The notes beneath the pieces were generated by a model. That model was not told where the DNA came from, did not search any database, and saw only the letters and a list, made by a program, of their open reading frames with translations. Shown here piece by piece: positions 1-7,774 of a stretch of 40,074 bases of DNA (within the stretch, counting starts at the first letter, position 1; every line of letters begins with the position of its first letter). The position numbers and the translations under genes were made by a program. Source of the DNA: Sphingomonas bacterium. GTDB lineage: Bacteria > Pseudomonadota > Alphaproteobacteria > Sphingomonadales > Sphingomonadaceae. The stretch spans positions 1 to 40,074 of the forward strand of contig NZ_JAQGLJ010000066.1 of NCBI RefSeq assembly GCF_028292945.1, in the 5' to 3' direction.

Positions 1-119
1 CGCTCGGTATCGCCAAACGGGAAATTCTCGATCGAGCGCTGCGTCTGCGCACCCCAATAGGCGGTGACGGGAACTTCGATGGCGCCGATCGAGTCGGTTT
101 CGGTGCGGGTGTTGGTCAT
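1..119 (-). CDS. fumC: Fumarate hydratase class II, N-terminal fragment (cut by window edge)
   Basis: Only the first 39 codons are inside the window. The translation begins [18 protein letters not shown] and continues with [17 protein letters not shown], the characteristic N-terminus of class II fumarases, which interconvert fumarate and malate in the TCA cycle in the cytoplasm. The ATG at 119-117 is preceded by GAGG (129-126 on this strand) with six bases between, a good ribosome binding site. That GAGG is the terminus of a dispersed palindromic repeat (126-164). The catalytic residues lie outside the window, so activity cannot be judged. The gene lies downstream of sspB on the same strand with a 163-base gap containing hairpins, so it is probably transcribed separately. 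Confidence 0.9.
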   Translation of the reverse strand, partial: MTNTRTETDSIGAIEVPVTAYWGAQTQRSIENFPFGDTE

Positions 120-125
120 ATTCTA

Positions 126-164
126 CCTCGTCATGCTGAACTGGTTTCAGCATCCATGCGCGAC
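126..164. repeat. Dispersed intergenic palindromic repeat, family A, single half
   Basis: The motif, read on the plus strand, is CTCGTCATGCTGAAC followed by TGGTTTCAGCATCCATGCGCGAC. It contains a small hairpin (GCTGAA / TTTCAGC). Very similar halves occur at 1434-1533, 12771-12880 and 13447-13548, where they come as inverted pairs. All copies are intergenic. Here one end abuts fumC and supplies its Shine-Dalgarno GAGG. Confidence 0.8.
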
Positions 165-181
165 GCACGCACTAGCGGCGG

Positions 182-229
182 CGTCACGGGAGTAAATCCC
201 GTGACGTCGAAGCTCGGCTGAAGCCGAGC
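182..229 (-). terminator. Two consecutive hairpins downstream of sspB
   Basis: There is a perfect 10-bp stem with a 5-base loop at 182-206 (CGTCACGGGA, loop GTAAA, TCCCGTGACG). A second stem of 8 bp with a 2-base gap lies at 212-229 (GCTCGGCT / AGCCGAGC). They sit between the 3' end of sspB and the start of fumC and could end sspB transcription. No U-run follows either, so the terminator role is inference; they could also be members of further short palindrome families. Confidence 0.45.
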
Positions 230-282
230 CCGGCCGCGCTGGCGCGAGTCAACCGGACGTGGCCGGCTGCCGGGCTGGCGCG

Positions 283-765
283 CTACTTTTTGCGCTTGAA
301 ATCCACCGCGACGACGTTGGAGCCATCCTCGACCGGGACCACCGCGCCGTCGTTCTCCGCCGGATCATGGCCGATCGCGCCGTCATCCGGGCCTTCCTGC
401 GCCTGGAAACGCAGTTCGAAATTGACGGCCGGATCATGGAAGCCGGTCACCGCCGAATAGGGAATGACCAGCTTGGACGGGATCTGGTTGAAGCTCAGGC
501 CCACCGAAAACCGCTGCTCGTCGACCAGCAGGTCCCAATAGCGGTTCTGCAGCACGATCGTCATCTCGTCGGGGAATCGCTCGATCAACCGGCGCGGGAT
601 ATCGACGCCGGGCGCCTGCGTCTTGAACGTGATGTAGAAATGATGCTCGCCGGGCAGCCCGCCATTCTCCGCCACGGTGGTCAGCACGCGCCCCACGACG
701 GCGCGCAGCGCCTCCTGCACGATCTCGTCATACGGTATCAAGCTGTCGGGCAGGCCGTCGGTCAT
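283..765 (-). CDS. sspB: SspB family ClpXP protease adaptor
   Basis: The product has 160 residues when started at ATG 765. It matches alphaproteobacterial SspB: an N-terminal dimerising helix (residues about 5-30), then a beta-rich substrate-binding core with [19 protein letters not shown] and [19 protein letters not shown]. SspB tethers ssrA-tagged or other substrates and delivers them to ClpXP in the cytoplasm. The acidic linker ([17 protein letters not shown]) and the short basic C-terminus ending VAVDFKRKK fit the flexible tail whose end docks on ClpX. The frame is open further upstream to 924, but that part overlaps hisB antisense and has no SspB resemblance, so the internal ATG is chosen. 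It is divergent from hisB with 73 bases between; no strong Shine-Dalgarno is seen. Confidence 0.9.
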   Translation of the reverse strand: MTDGLPDSLIPYDEIVQEALRAVVGRVLTTVAENGGLPGEHHFYITFKTQAPGVDIPRRLIERFPDEMTIVLQNRYWDLLVDEQRFSVGLSFNQIPSKLVIPYSAVTGFHDPAVNFELRFQAQEGPDDGAIGHDPAENDGAVVPVEDGSNVVAVDFKRKK

Positions 766-838
766 GACGCCGTGGGTAGCGCGCTTTGATGCCCGGTCAA
801 GATTGCATGGGTTGGCCTGTGCGCTATGTGACGCGGCG

Positions 839-1426
839 ATGAGGCAGGCCAGCATTACCCGCAACACCGCCGAGACCCGTATCGCGGTGACGGTGAACCT
901 CGATGGCACGGGCGAGTTCGACATCGCGACCGGGGTCGGCTTCTTCGATCACATGCTGGAACAGCTCAGCCGTCATTCGCTGATCGACCTGCATGTCCGG
1001 ACGCAGGGCGATCTTCACATCGACCAGCACCATACCGTCGAGGACACCGGCATCGCGATCGGCGAGGCGGTCGCGAAGGCGCTCGGCGACAAGCGCGGCA
1101 TCCGCCGCTACGGCGACGCGCTCAGTCCGATGGACGAGTGCCTGACACGGGTCGCGCTGGATATTTCGGGGCGGCCGTGGCTGGTCTGGAAGTCCGAGTT
1201 CACGCAGAAGCGGCTCGGCGAAATGGACACCGAGCTGTTCAAGCACTGGTTCCACAGCTTTGCGCAGGCGGCCGGCATCACGCTCCATGTGGAGACGCTG
1301 CACGGCGAGAATAATCACCACATAGCCGAAAGCGCATTCAAGGGCTTGGCCCGCGCTCTTCGCACCGCGGTGGAGATCGACCCACGCAAGGCGGACGCAA
1401 TTCCGAGCACAAAGGGGGTTTTGTGA
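839..1426 (+). CDS. hisB: Imidazoleglycerol-phosphate dehydratase
   Basis: This 195-residue enzyme catalyses the sixth step of histidine synthesis, dehydrating imidazole glycerol phosphate to imidazole acetol phosphate. The metal-binding signatures are intact: HHTVED at residues 64-69 and HHIAE at 160-164. The length is that of the monofunctional enzyme, with no phosphatase domain. The frame is open upstream to 677, but that part is antisense to sspB; ATG 839 gives the family start ([19 protein letters not shown]). The gene heads a plus-strand his cluster (hisB, H, A, F, E). hisG, hisD, hisC and hisI are not in the window. A palindromic repeat separates it from hisH. Confidence 0.96.
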   Translation: MRQASITRNTAETRIAVTVNLDGTGEFDIATGVGFFDHMLEQLSRHSLIDLHVRTQGDLHIDQHHTVEDTGIAIGEAVAKALGDKRGIRRYGDALSPMDECLTRVALDISGRPWLVWKSEFTQKRLGEMDTELFKHWFHSFAQAAGITLHVETLHGENNHHIAESAFKGLARALRTAVEIDPRKADAIPSTKGVL

Positions 1427-1433
1427 TCCCTTC

Positions 1434-1533
1434 CGTCACCCTGAGCTTGTTTCAGGGTCCATGCGCGACAGTCGACTTCACGCCCGCGGGTGATGGGGAC
1501 GCATGGATGCTGACACCAGTCCGGCATGACGAG
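1434..1533. repeat. Dispersed palindromic repeat, family A, inverted pair inside the his operon
   Basis: The left half (CGTCACCCTGAGCTTGTTTC, then AGGGTCCATGCGCGAC) and right half (GCATGGATGCTGACACCAGT, then CCGGCATGACGAG) are inverted relative to each other, about 30 bases apart. Each half has its own small hairpin (CCTGA / TCAGG). The element fills nearly the whole gap between hisB and hisH, and its right terminus GAG forms part of the hisH ribosome binding site. Confidence 0.8.
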
Positions 1534-1541
1534 GTGCTTCG

Positions 1542-2141
1542 TTGCTCGCGCTGATCGACATCCAGTCTGGCAATCTCCACTCGGTCGAGAATGCGCTGCG
1601 GGCGGCGGGCTGTGACGATCTAATCGTCACCGCCGACCCGGAGCAGGTCGCGGCCGCCGATCGGATCGTCCTGCCCGGTGTCGGCGCGTTCGGCGCGTGC
1701 GCGGCGAACCTGCGCGCGGTGGGCGGTCTGGAAGCCGCGCTGGGCGAGGCGGTAAACGCCGGTCGCCCTTTCCTCGGCATCTGCGTGGGCATGCAACTGA
1801 TGGCTGATGCGGGTGAGGAACTGGGCGAGCATCGCGGCCTTGGCTGGATCGCTGGCCGGGTGCGTCGCCTCCAGCCCGCCACGATGGACGCCAAGGTGCC
1901 GCACATGGGTTGGAACGACATCGTGCCCGCCGGCGCCCATCCGCTGATCGAGGCGGGCGAGGCGTATTTCCTCCATTCCTTCGCGTTCGAGGGAGAGGGC
2001 GTGCTCGCAACCACCGATCATGCGGGCACCGTCACCGCCGCGATCGGTCGCGACAATCTGCTCGGCGTGCAGTTCCACCCCGAGAAGAGCCAGCGTTATG
2101 GCATTGCCCTGCTCGGGCGGTTTCTGAAGTGGCGGCCCTAG
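1542..2141 (+). CDS. hisH: Imidazole glycerol phosphate synthase, glutamine amidotransferase subunit
   Basis: The product has 199 residues and is a class I glutamine amidotransferase. It hydrolyses glutamine and channels ammonia to HisF. The catalytic triad is visible: Cys81 in GICVGMQ, His179 and Glu181 in FHPEKSQ. The N-terminus LALIDIQSGNLHSVENAL matches the family directly after a TTG codon at 1542; no in-frame ATG or GTG lies closer upstream. The TTG start is supported by GAGG at 1531-1534, seven bases upstream. hisA begins four bases after its stop. The Shine-Dalgarno coincides with the end of a dispersed repeat, which is unusual. Confidence 0.95.
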   Translation: MLALIDIQSGNLHSVENALRAAGCDDLIVTADPEQVAAADRIVLPGVGAFGACAANLRAVGGLEAALGEAVNAGRPFLGICVGMQLMADAGEELGEHRGLGWIAGRVRRLQPATMDAKVPHMGWNDIVPAGAHPLIEAGEAYFLHSFAFEGEGVLATTDHAGTVTAAIGRDNLLGVQFHPEKSQRYGIALLGRFLKWRP

Positions 2142-2145
2142 GCGC

Positions 2146-2880
2146 ATGACCTTGATCGTATTCCCTGCCATTGATCTAAAGGCCGGTCAGGTCGTTCGTC
2201 TCGCCGAAGGGGATATGAGCCGCGCCACCGTATATGGCGACGATCCCGCCGCGCAGGCCATGCTGTTCGCGGACGCCGGCGCGGAATACCTCCACGTCGT
2301 TGATTTGGATGGGGCGTTCGCCGGGGAGTCGATCAATGGCGACGTGGTGCGGGCGATCGTCGATCGCTTCCCCGGCCACGTCCAGCTCGGCGGCGGTATC
2401 CGCACCCGCGCCTCGGTGGAGCGTTGGTTCGACTTGGGTGTGTCGCGCGTCGTCATCGGCACCGCAGCACTGGAGGATCCGGAGTTCGTCCGCGACGCCG
2501 CGCGCGACTTTCCCAGGGGCATCGTCGTCGCCGTCGACGCGCGCGACGGCATGGTCGCGATCAAGGGTTGGGCGGATGTCTCCACCACCACGGCCATCGA
2601 CCTCGCCCGCCGATTCGAGGATGCCGGTGTCGCAGCATTGCTGTTCACCGACGTGGGGCGCGACGGGATGTTGAAGGGCTGCAACGTCGAGGCGACCGTG
2701 GACCTCGCACGCGCGGTACGCATCCCGGTAATTGCCAGTGGTGGGGTGAAAGGTCTGGCCGACATTCACGTTCTCGCACTTCATGCAAAGGATGGGATCG
2801 AAGGGGTTATCACCGGCCGGGCGCTATATGACGGCCGCCTCGACCTGGCAGCTGCGCTGGCAGTAGCCGCCGCCGCGTGA
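2146..2880 (+). CDS. hisA: Phosphoribosylformimino-5-aminoimidazole carboxamide ribotide isomerase
   Basis: This 244-residue TIM barrel isomerises ProFAR to PRFAR, the fourth step of histidine synthesis. The two catalytic aspartates are Asp10 ([10 protein letters not shown]) and Asp131 (VAVDARDG), in the two half-barrels. Phosphate-binding loops GGGIRTR and the later ASGGVKG are also present. It starts four bases after hisH and its stop overlaps the hisF start as GTGA, so translation of the two is probably coupled. Confidence 0.96.
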   Translation: MTLIVFPAIDLKAGQVVRLAEGDMSRATVYGDDPAAQAMLFADAGAEYLHVVDLDGAFAGESINGDVVRAIVDRFPGHVQLGGGIRTRASVERWFDLGVSRVVIGTAALEDPEFVRDAARDFPRGIVVAVDARDGMVAIKGWADVSTTTAIDLARRFEDAGVAALLFTDVGRDGMLKGCNVEATVDLARAVRIPVIASGGVKGLADIHVLALHAKDGIEGVITGRALYDGRLDLAAALAVAAAA

Positions 2881-3644
2881 CCCTGCGCGCGCGCGTCATT
2901 CCCTGCCTCGACGTCGCCGACGGCCGGGTCGTCAAGGGCGTCAACTTCGTATCCTTGCGCGATGCGGGCGATCCGGTCGAGCAGGCGCGCGCCTACGACG
3001 CGGCTGGGGCCGACGAGCTGTGCTTCCTCGACATCTCCGCCAGCCACGAAGGACGCGGTACCCTGCTCGACATCGTCCGGCGCACGGCGGCGGTGTGCTT
3101 CATGCCGCTAACGGTTGGCGGCGGCGTACGCTCTGCCGACGACGCACGCGCGCTGCTGCTGGCGGGCGCTGACAAGGTCGCGGTCAACTCGGCCGCCGTC
3201 GCCAGGCCCGAGGTCGTCGCTGAGATTGCTGAGCGTTTCGGCAGTCAGTGCGTCGTCGCCTCGATCGACGCACGGCGATCAGGGGACGGCTGGGAGGTCT
3301 TCACCCATGGCGGCAGGCGCGCCACCGGCCTCGACGCGGTGGCGCACGCGGTGTCGCTGGCGCAACTCGGCGCGGGTGAACTGCTCGTCACCTCGATGGA
3401 CCGCGACGGGACGCGCGATGGCTACGACCTCGCTCTCACCCGTGCCATCGCCGACCGGGTGAGCGTACCGGTGGTGGCATCCGGCGGCGTCGGCACGCTC
3501 GACCATCTCGTCGCCGGCATCGTGCAAGGCCATGCGTCCGCCGTCCTCGCCGCCTCGATCTTCCATTTCGGCGAGGCCACCATCGCGGACGCGCACCGTG
3601 CGCTGGCGGCGGCGGGGGTGCCGGTGCGACGGCCGCTGGGCTGA
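2877..3644 (+). CDS. hisF: Imidazole glycerol phosphate synthase, cyclase subunit
   Basis: The product has 255 residues and forms the cyclase half of the HisH-HisF complex, making imidazole glycerol phosphate and AICAR from PRFAR and ammonia. The catalytic aspartates Asp12 ([14 protein letters not shown]) and Asp131 (ASIDARR) are present, as are the phosphate-binding GGGVRS and ASGGVGT loops. The GTG start at 2877 overlaps the hisA stop (GTGA); no separate ribosome binding site is needed or evident. It is followed by about 290 bases before hisE, within which lies a 55-codon ORF. Confidence 0.96.
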   Translation: MTLRARVIPCLDVADGRVVKGVNFVSLRDAGDPVEQARAYDAAGADELCFLDISASHEGRGTLLDIVRRTAAVCFMPLTVGGGVRSADDARALLLAGADKVAVNSAAVARPEVVAEIAERFGSQCVVASIDARRSGDGWEVFTHGGRRATGLDAVAHAVSLAQLGAGELLVTSMDRDGTRDGYDLALTRAIADRVSVPVVASGGVGTLDHLVAGIVQGHASAVLAASIFHFGEATIADAHRALAAAGVPVRRPLG

Positions 3645-3730
3645 CGCGGTCGCCCGGACGTCCCCTCCGCGACGGCTGACGAAAGAAGCGAGTTGACGCG
3701 ATGCTAACCCCCGACGACTAACCCGCTTCC

Positions 3731-3898
3731 ATGGTCGCTACCCTTACCGTCGCTCATGGTCACACCGGCGTCGTCGTCCCGCGCACCGGGCCGGCGCTGT
3801 CGGACGCGGCGCTGTTCGGGGTGGCGGTCCTTGCGGTGTGGCTCGTCCGCCGCGCGCTGCGCCGCCGCTTTCCACCAGGTCCCAAGGCTCGGGATTGA
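3731..3898 (+). CDS. Possible small single-span membrane protein, 55 residues
   Basis: This ORF lies in the hisF-hisE gap and runs from ATG 3731 to TGA 3898. The first 20 residues are rich in Thr, Val and Gly. They are followed by one hydrophobic segment (about residues 22-39, ALSDAALFGVAVLAVWLV) and then a strongly basic patch RRALRRRF. The layout resembles a membrane anchor with a positive-inside stop, or loosely a C-terminal sorting signal without the PEP motif. I do not recognise a family. No clear Shine-Dalgarno precedes the ATG. A TTGACG at 3693-3698 could be a -35 element but lacks a good -10. Its sense orientation and codon pattern fit a real gene, but it could be chance in GC-rich DNA. 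Confidence 0.4.
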   Translation: MVATLTVAHGHTGVVVPRTGPALSDAALFGVAVLAVWLVRRALRRRFPPGPKARD

Positions 3899-3930
3899 CC
3901 CTCCGCCCCGGCTCCGGCAGCAAGACGTGC

Positions 3931-4251
3931 GTGAACGACGACATCCTCGACCGCCTGCAAGCCACCATCAGCGCCCGCCGTGGGTCGGAGAGCGGCTATA
4001 CCGCGCAGCTGTTCGCGCGCGGTCGCGGGCGGATCGCGCAGAAGCTCGGCGAAGAGGCGATCGAGACGGTGATCGCCGCCTGTGGCGCCGACCCGGCGGC
4101 GATCGTTCCGGAAGCCGCGGATCTTGTCTATCACCTGCTCGTCCTGCTCGCCGACGCCGGACTGACGCTGGACGACGTGCGCGCCGAACTCCAGCGGCGC
4201 GAGGGGATCGGCGGCCTCGTCGAGAAGTCGCAACGCGCGGAGCAGCCCTGA
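3931..4251 (+). CDS. hisE: Phosphoribosyl-ATP pyrophosphatase
   Basis: The product has 106 residues from GTG 3931. HisE hydrolyses phosphoribosyl-ATP to phosphoribosyl-AMP, the second step of histidine synthesis. The all-alpha MazG-like fold signature is visible: ARGRGRIAQKLGEEAIETVI, then EAADLVYHLLVLLADAG. The frame is open further upstream (to 3838, with a TTG at 3895), but HisE proteins usually start right before the DILDRL helix, so GTG 3931 is preferred with moderate certainty. The stop overlaps the ATG of the HIT gene (TGATG), pointing to co-translation. Confidence 0.93.
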   Translation: MNDDILDRLQATISARRGSESGYTAQLFARGRGRIAQKLGEEAIETVIAACGADPAAIVPEAADLVYHLLVLLADAGLTLDDVRAELQRREGIGGLVEKSQRAEQP

Positions 4252-4628
4252 TGCCGGTCGACGCCACGCTCCCTTACGATCCCTCCAACGTCTTCGCCCG
4301 CATCCTGCGCGACGAGATCCCGTCGCGGCGCGTGTACGAGGACGAGTGGGCAGTCGCCCTTCACGACATCGCTCCGGCCGCGCCGGTGCATGTGCTGGTG
4401 ATCCCGCGTGGCGCATACGTCTCGTGGGACGACTTCTCGGCGCGGGCCTCGACGGACGAGATCGCCGGTTTTGTCCGCGCGGTTGGCCAAGTCGCGCGCA
4501 GCCTCGGCCTAGTGGCGCCCGGCTACCGTCTGCTCGCCAACACCGGACACCATGGCGGGCAGGAAGTGCCGCACCTCCACGTCCACCTGTTCGGCGGGCA
4601 ACCGCTCGGGGCGATGCTGGCCAGATAA
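4251..4628 (+). CDS. HIT family nucleotide-binding hydrolase
   Basis: The product has 125 residues with the histidine triad HLHVHLF (His108, His110, His112) near the C-terminus and the usual upstream segment LANTGHHGGQEVPHLH. Family members bind nucleotides and hydrolyse purine phosphoramidates or related mononucleotide conjugates in the cytoplasm. The ATG overlaps the hisE stop, with GGAG at 4239-4242 as ribosome binding site. Placement right after hisE suggests co-expression with histidine synthesis. The substrate cannot be read from sequence. Confidence 0.92.
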   Translation: MPVDATLPYDPSNVFARILRDEIPSRRVYEDEWAVALHDIAPAAPVHVLVIPRGAYVSWDDFSARASTDEIAGFVRAVGQVARSLGLVAPGYRLLANTGHHGGQEVPHLHVHLFGGQPLGAMLAR

Positions 4629-4674
4629 GCTATTGCACGGGTGCTTTTTCGCTCTAGGCTTGCGGTAAGATAAG

Positions 4675-4690
4675 GACGGGTCTGCCCGTC
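4675..4690 (+). promoter_or_regulatory. Short hairpin in the permease leader
   Basis: A perfect 6-bp stem with a 4-base loop (GACGGG, TCTG, CCCGTC) ends two bases before the GGGGA ribosome binding site (4693-4697) of the amino acid permease. It could modulate translation start, or be the remains of a terminator for the his-HIT transcript; there is no U-run. Confidence 0.3.
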
Positions 4691-4704
4691 TTGGGGAAAA
4701 ATGC

Positions 4705-6276
4705 ATGCTGTTCGATCGCGTAAAGTCGCTCGATTCCATCCTGGCCACCGCCGAGAAGAAATCGCTGCACCGGACTCTCGGCTGGTTCCAGCTCACCTTG
4801 TTCGGGATCGGCTGCGTGATCGGAACGGGTATATTCGTGCTGACCGCCGCCGGCGCGCAAAAGGCCGGGCCTGGGCTGATGCTGGCGTTCGCGATCGCCG
4901 GCGCGATCTGCATAGTCGCCGCGCTCTGCTACGCAGAGATCGCGTCGATGATTCCCGTCGCGGGTTCCGCCTATACCTACACCTACGCTAGCATGGGCGA
5001 ATTGCTGGCTTGGACCGTGGGCTGGGCGTTGGTGCTCGAATATGCGGTCGCCGCGTCGGCCGTGTCCGTCGGGTGGTCGGGATATTTCAGCGGCACCATC
5101 CTGAACCAGTTCTTCGGCGTCCAGCTCCCGACTTGGCTCTCGGCGGGTCCGCTGGCGCTGGGTGGTGTCGAGGGCGGCTTTATTAACTTGCCCGCCGTCC
5201 TGATCGCACTGCTCGTCACCGGCCTGCTGGTGATCGGCACCAGCGAAAGCGCCAAGGTCAATGCAGTGCTGGTCCTCATCAAGGTTGCGGCGCTCACGGT
5301 GTTCGTCGCACTCACCTTGCCCAGCGATCGGTTCTCCACCGCGAACTTCAATCCCTTTTTGCCCGCGGGCACGTTCGGCGGCTTTGGCACCGGGGTTGGC
5401 GCGGTCGGCGCTGCGGCGACCATCTTCTTCGCCTATGTCGGCTTCGATTCCGTGTCGACCGCAGCGGAGGAGACCAAGGATCCACAGCGCAACGTGCCGA
5501 TCGGTCTGATCGGGTCACTGCTGTTCTGCACCGTTTTCTATATCCTGGTTGCCGCCGGTGCGATCGGCACGATCGGCGGACAGCCGATCATGGGGCCAAA
5601 CGGCGTTCCCTTCCCGACCGGCTCCGAGGAACTGGCCCGCCAGTGCGCGCTGCCGCAGTTCAAGGAGGCGCTGGTCTGTTCGAATGAAGCACTGGCGCAC
5701 GTGCTGCGCGTCATCGGCTTTGGGCCGATCGGCAACATGCTGGGCATCGCCGCATTCATCGCGCTGCCATCCGTTATCCTGGTGCTGCTGTTCGGCCAGA
5801 CGCGCATCTTCTTCGTCATGAGCCGTGACGGCCTGCTGCCCGAGGCGCTGAGCCGCGTACATCCGAAATGGAAGACGCCGCATATCGTCACGATCATGAC
5901 CGGCATCGTGGTCGCAGTCGCCGCCGCCTTCTTCCCGGTCGGCCAGCTTGCCGACTGGGCGAATGCCGGAACCTTGTTCGCGTTCATGATGGTGGCGATC
6001 TGCGTCATGATCCTGCGCCGGACCGCTCCCGATGCGAAGCGGTCCTTCCGCACCCCCCTGTTGTGGCTGGTCGGACCGGCGACAATCGCGGGCTGTATCT
6101 TTCTGTTCCTCAACCTGCCCTGGCAGGCGATCCTCGTCTTCGTGATCTGGGCGACGCTCGGCTTCATCGCTTATTTCGCGTATGGCCGTCGCGTCAGCCA
6201 CATGGGGCGCGGCCTGCAGGAAACGCCCGAGGCCGAGCTGTCGAAGCTCGAGCCGGACGTGCCGGGCACTCATTGA
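4705..6276 (+). CDS. APC superfamily amino acid permease (cationic amino acid transporter type)
   Basis: The product has 523 residues and many hydrophobic segments, probably 12-14 membrane spans, in the inner membrane. Span 1 carries the APC signature GIGCVIGTGIFVLTA (residues 34-48), and span 6 has FFAYVGFDSVSTAAEETKDP, the loop that in APC carriers forms part of the substrate and coupling site. The pattern fits the cationic amino acid transporter subfamily (length about 480-530), which is why basic or broad amino acid import is likely; specificity is inference. GGGGA at 4693-4697 supports ATG 4705 rather than the out-of-frame ATG at 4701. It is convergent with the downstream kinase gene across a bidirectional terminator. 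Confidence 0.92.
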   Translation: MLFDRVKSLDSILATAEKKSLHRTLGWFQLTLFGIGCVIGTGIFVLTAAGAQKAGPGLMLAFAIAGAICIVAALCYAEIASMIPVAGSAYTYTYASMGELLAWTVGWALVLEYAVAASAVSVGWSGYFSGTILNQFFGVQLPTWLSAGPLALGGVEGGFINLPAVLIALLVTGLLVIGTSESAKVNAVLVLIKVAALTVFVALTLPSDRFSTANFNPFLPAGTFGGFGTGVGAVGAAATIFFAYVGFDSVSTAAEETKDPQRNVPIGLIGSLLFCTVFYILVAAGAIGTIGGQPIMGPNGVPFPTGSEELARQCALPQFKEALVCSNEALAHVLRVIGFGPIGNMLGIAAFIALPSVILVLLFGQTRIFFVMSRDGLLPEALSRVHPKWKTPHIVTIMTGIVVAVAAAFFPVGQLADWANAGTLFAFMMVAICVMILRRTAPDAKRSFRTPLLWLVGPATIAGCIFLFLNLPWQAILVFVIWATLGFIAYFAYGRRVSHMGRGLQETPEAELSKLEPDVPGTH

Positions 6277-6282
6277 GATCGG

Positions 6283-6310
6283 GGAGGCGCCCGCCTGTGC
6301 GGGCGCTTCC
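6283..6310. terminator. Bidirectional hairpin between convergent genes
   Basis: A 12-bp stem (GGAGGCGCCCGC / GCGGGCGCTTCC, with one pair that is G-U in one RNA orientation) and a CTGT loop fill the 41-base gap between the permease stop (6276) and the kinase stop (6318). The position and strength suggest it ends transcription from both sides. Confidence 0.7.
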
Positions 6311-6317
6311 CACGACA

Positions 6318-7313
6318 TCAGGCCAGATCGCCTCCGAGCGCCTTCAGGTCTGCGACCGGACGCGGGCCCATATGGCCGATGCACTCCGCCGCGCAGACTG
6401 CGCCCAGGCGGAGCGAGTCGGCCAAGCCGCGGCCCGTGACCTGCCCGTGCAGGAAGCCGGCCGCGAACAGATCGCCCGCCCCCGTCGTGTCGACCACCTT
6501 CTCGACTGGCTCCGCCTTCACCACCGTCCGCTCGCCGCCTGCGATCGCCATGGCTCCGTCGGGGCCGAGCGTCACCACCAGCAGCGGCACCTTGTCCGCC
6601 ACCGCCGCGATCGCCGCCTCCAGCTCGGCGGTCTGGGTCAGCGACATCAGCTCCGCATCGTTGGCGAAGAGCACGTCGATCAACCCGCCATCGATCAACG
6701 CGCGGAACGCCGGCCGGTGGCGGTCGATCACGAACTCCGCCGACAGCGTGAACGCCACCTTGCGCCCTGCCGCGCGTGCGACGTCGATCGCGGCGCGCAT
6801 CGCCGCGCGCGGCTCTTCGGGATCCCACAGATAGCCTTCGAGGTAGAGATACGCGCTGTCCTCGATGAGCGCGCGATCCAGCGCCTCGGAGGGCAGATAG
6901 TGCGACGCACCCAGGAACGTGTTCATCGTCCGCTGTCCGTCGGGCGACACGAAGATCAGGCACCGCCCCGTGGTCGGGCTGCCGGCGCGCACGGCGGTGT
7001 CGTAACGGATGCCGGCAGCACGGATGTCGTGCGCGAACACCTGACCCAGCTGATCATCGGCGACCTGGCCGATGAACCCACATGCCGAGCCCAGCGCGGC
7101 CATGCCGGCGATCGTGTTCGCCGCCGATCCACCCGACACCTCCTGCCCCGGTCCCATCTTGGCATAGAGCGCGTCGGCCTCCTCGGGCGAGAAGACCAGC
7201 TGCATCGCGCCCTTGGTCATGCCGTTGGCGGCGATGAAGTCATCCTCGGCCCGGGCGAGAATGTCGACGATGGCGTTGCCGATCGCGGTCACGGCATAGC
7301 GGGGCTGAGGCAA
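6318..7313 (-). CDS. PfkB family carbohydrate kinase, adenosine kinase type
   Basis: The product has 331 residues. The N-terminal part AVTAIGNAIVDILA, the loop SGGSAANTIAGMAALG, and the C-terminal signature DTTGAGDLFAAGFLHG (residues 275-290, catalytic base Asp281) define the ribokinase/PfkB fold. The sequence resembles proteins annotated as adenosine kinase in alphaproteobacteria, which phosphorylate adenosine to AMP with ATP in the cytoplasm, but other nucleosides or sugars are possible. The start is a TTG at 7313, backed by a CAGGAG ribosome binding site (7325-7320) six bases upstream; no ATG is near. It is divergent from a small lipoprotein gene. Confidence 0.88.
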   Translation of the reverse strand: MPQPRYAVTAIGNAIVDILARAEDDFIAANGMTKGAMQLVFSPEEADALYAKMGPGQEVSGGSAANTIAGMAALGSACGFIGQVADDQLGQVFAHDIRAAGIRYDTAVRAGSPTTGRCLIFVSPDGQRTMNTFLGASHYLPSEALDRALIEDSAYLYLEGYLWDPEEPRAAMRAAIDVARAAGRKVAFTLSAEFVIDRHRPAFRALIDGGLIDVLFANDAELMSLTQTAELEAAIAAVADKVPLLVVTLGPDGAMAIAGGERTVVKAEPVEKVVDTTGAGDLFAAGFLHGQVTGRGLADSLRLGAVCAAECIGHMGPRPVADLKALGGDLA

Positions 7314-7378
7314 GACAGGCTCCTGAATGGGGAAGGAGGCCCCCTAGCCGCCGCGCGCGAGCCGCGATAGTCGGCGCC

Positions 7379-7738
7379 ATGAAGAGCAACATTGCAATCG
7401 GAACCCTCACGCTAGCGCTAGCGGCATGCACCACCGGCACGCGGCCTGCGGTCGGGGCGGCTCCTGCCCGCTTAGCCGCGGTAGGGCTGGAACGAGTGAT
7501 CGGGCAGGACGCCGGTGGGCTTACCCGCTTGTTCGGTCAGCCCGATCAGGAGGTCCGCGAAGGCACCGCGCGCAAGCTGCAGTTCGCCAGCGGCATCTGC
7601 GTGCTCGACGCGTACCTCTATCCCAAAGGCGGCCAGGCGCCGCGTGTCACCTGGCTCGACGCCCGCCAACCCGACGGCCGCGCCATCGATCGTGCCAGCT
7701 GCGTCGCGGCGCTGACCCGGCGCGACGGAGGAAGATAG
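7379..7738 (+). CDS. Small putative lipoprotein, unknown function
   Basis: The product has 119 residues. The N-terminus MKSNIAIGTLTLALAAC is a lipoprotein signal with the lipobox LAAC, giving a lipidated Cys17, so it should be exported and anchored in a membrane. The mature part includes GLTRLFGQPDQEVREGTARKL and GICVLDAYLYPKGG, a compact alpha/beta domain that recalls outer-membrane-assembly-like lipoproteins, but I do not recognise a named family. Two cysteines (in GICVL and ASCVAAL) could pair in the periplasm. The start is the first ATG after the divergent kinase gene. A DUF892 gene follows after 36 bases on the same strand. Confidence 0.75.
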   Translation: MKSNIAIGTLTLALAACTTGTRPAVGAAPARLAAVGLERVIGQDAGGLTRLFGQPDQEVREGTARKLQFASGICVLDAYLYPKGGQAPRVTWLDARQPDGRAIDRASCVAALTRRDGGR

Positions 7739-7774
7739 CCGGAACGAGCGCCGGCGTCGCGCGCTTTGCAGCGC

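Noticed and set aside
677..838. N-terminal extension of hisB
   Set aside because: It overlaps sspB antisense and has no HisB similarity; the family start is at 839.
1617..1640. DDLIVTAD in HisH resembling a TonB box
   Set aside because: HisH is cytoplasmic and the string is a core beta strand; kept only as a warning that the motif can arise by chance.
5515..7370. Long minus frame 5515-6963 and long plus frame 5868-7370 spanning the permease and kinase
   Set aside because: Each runs across the convergent terminator and antisense through real genes, with no family motifs.
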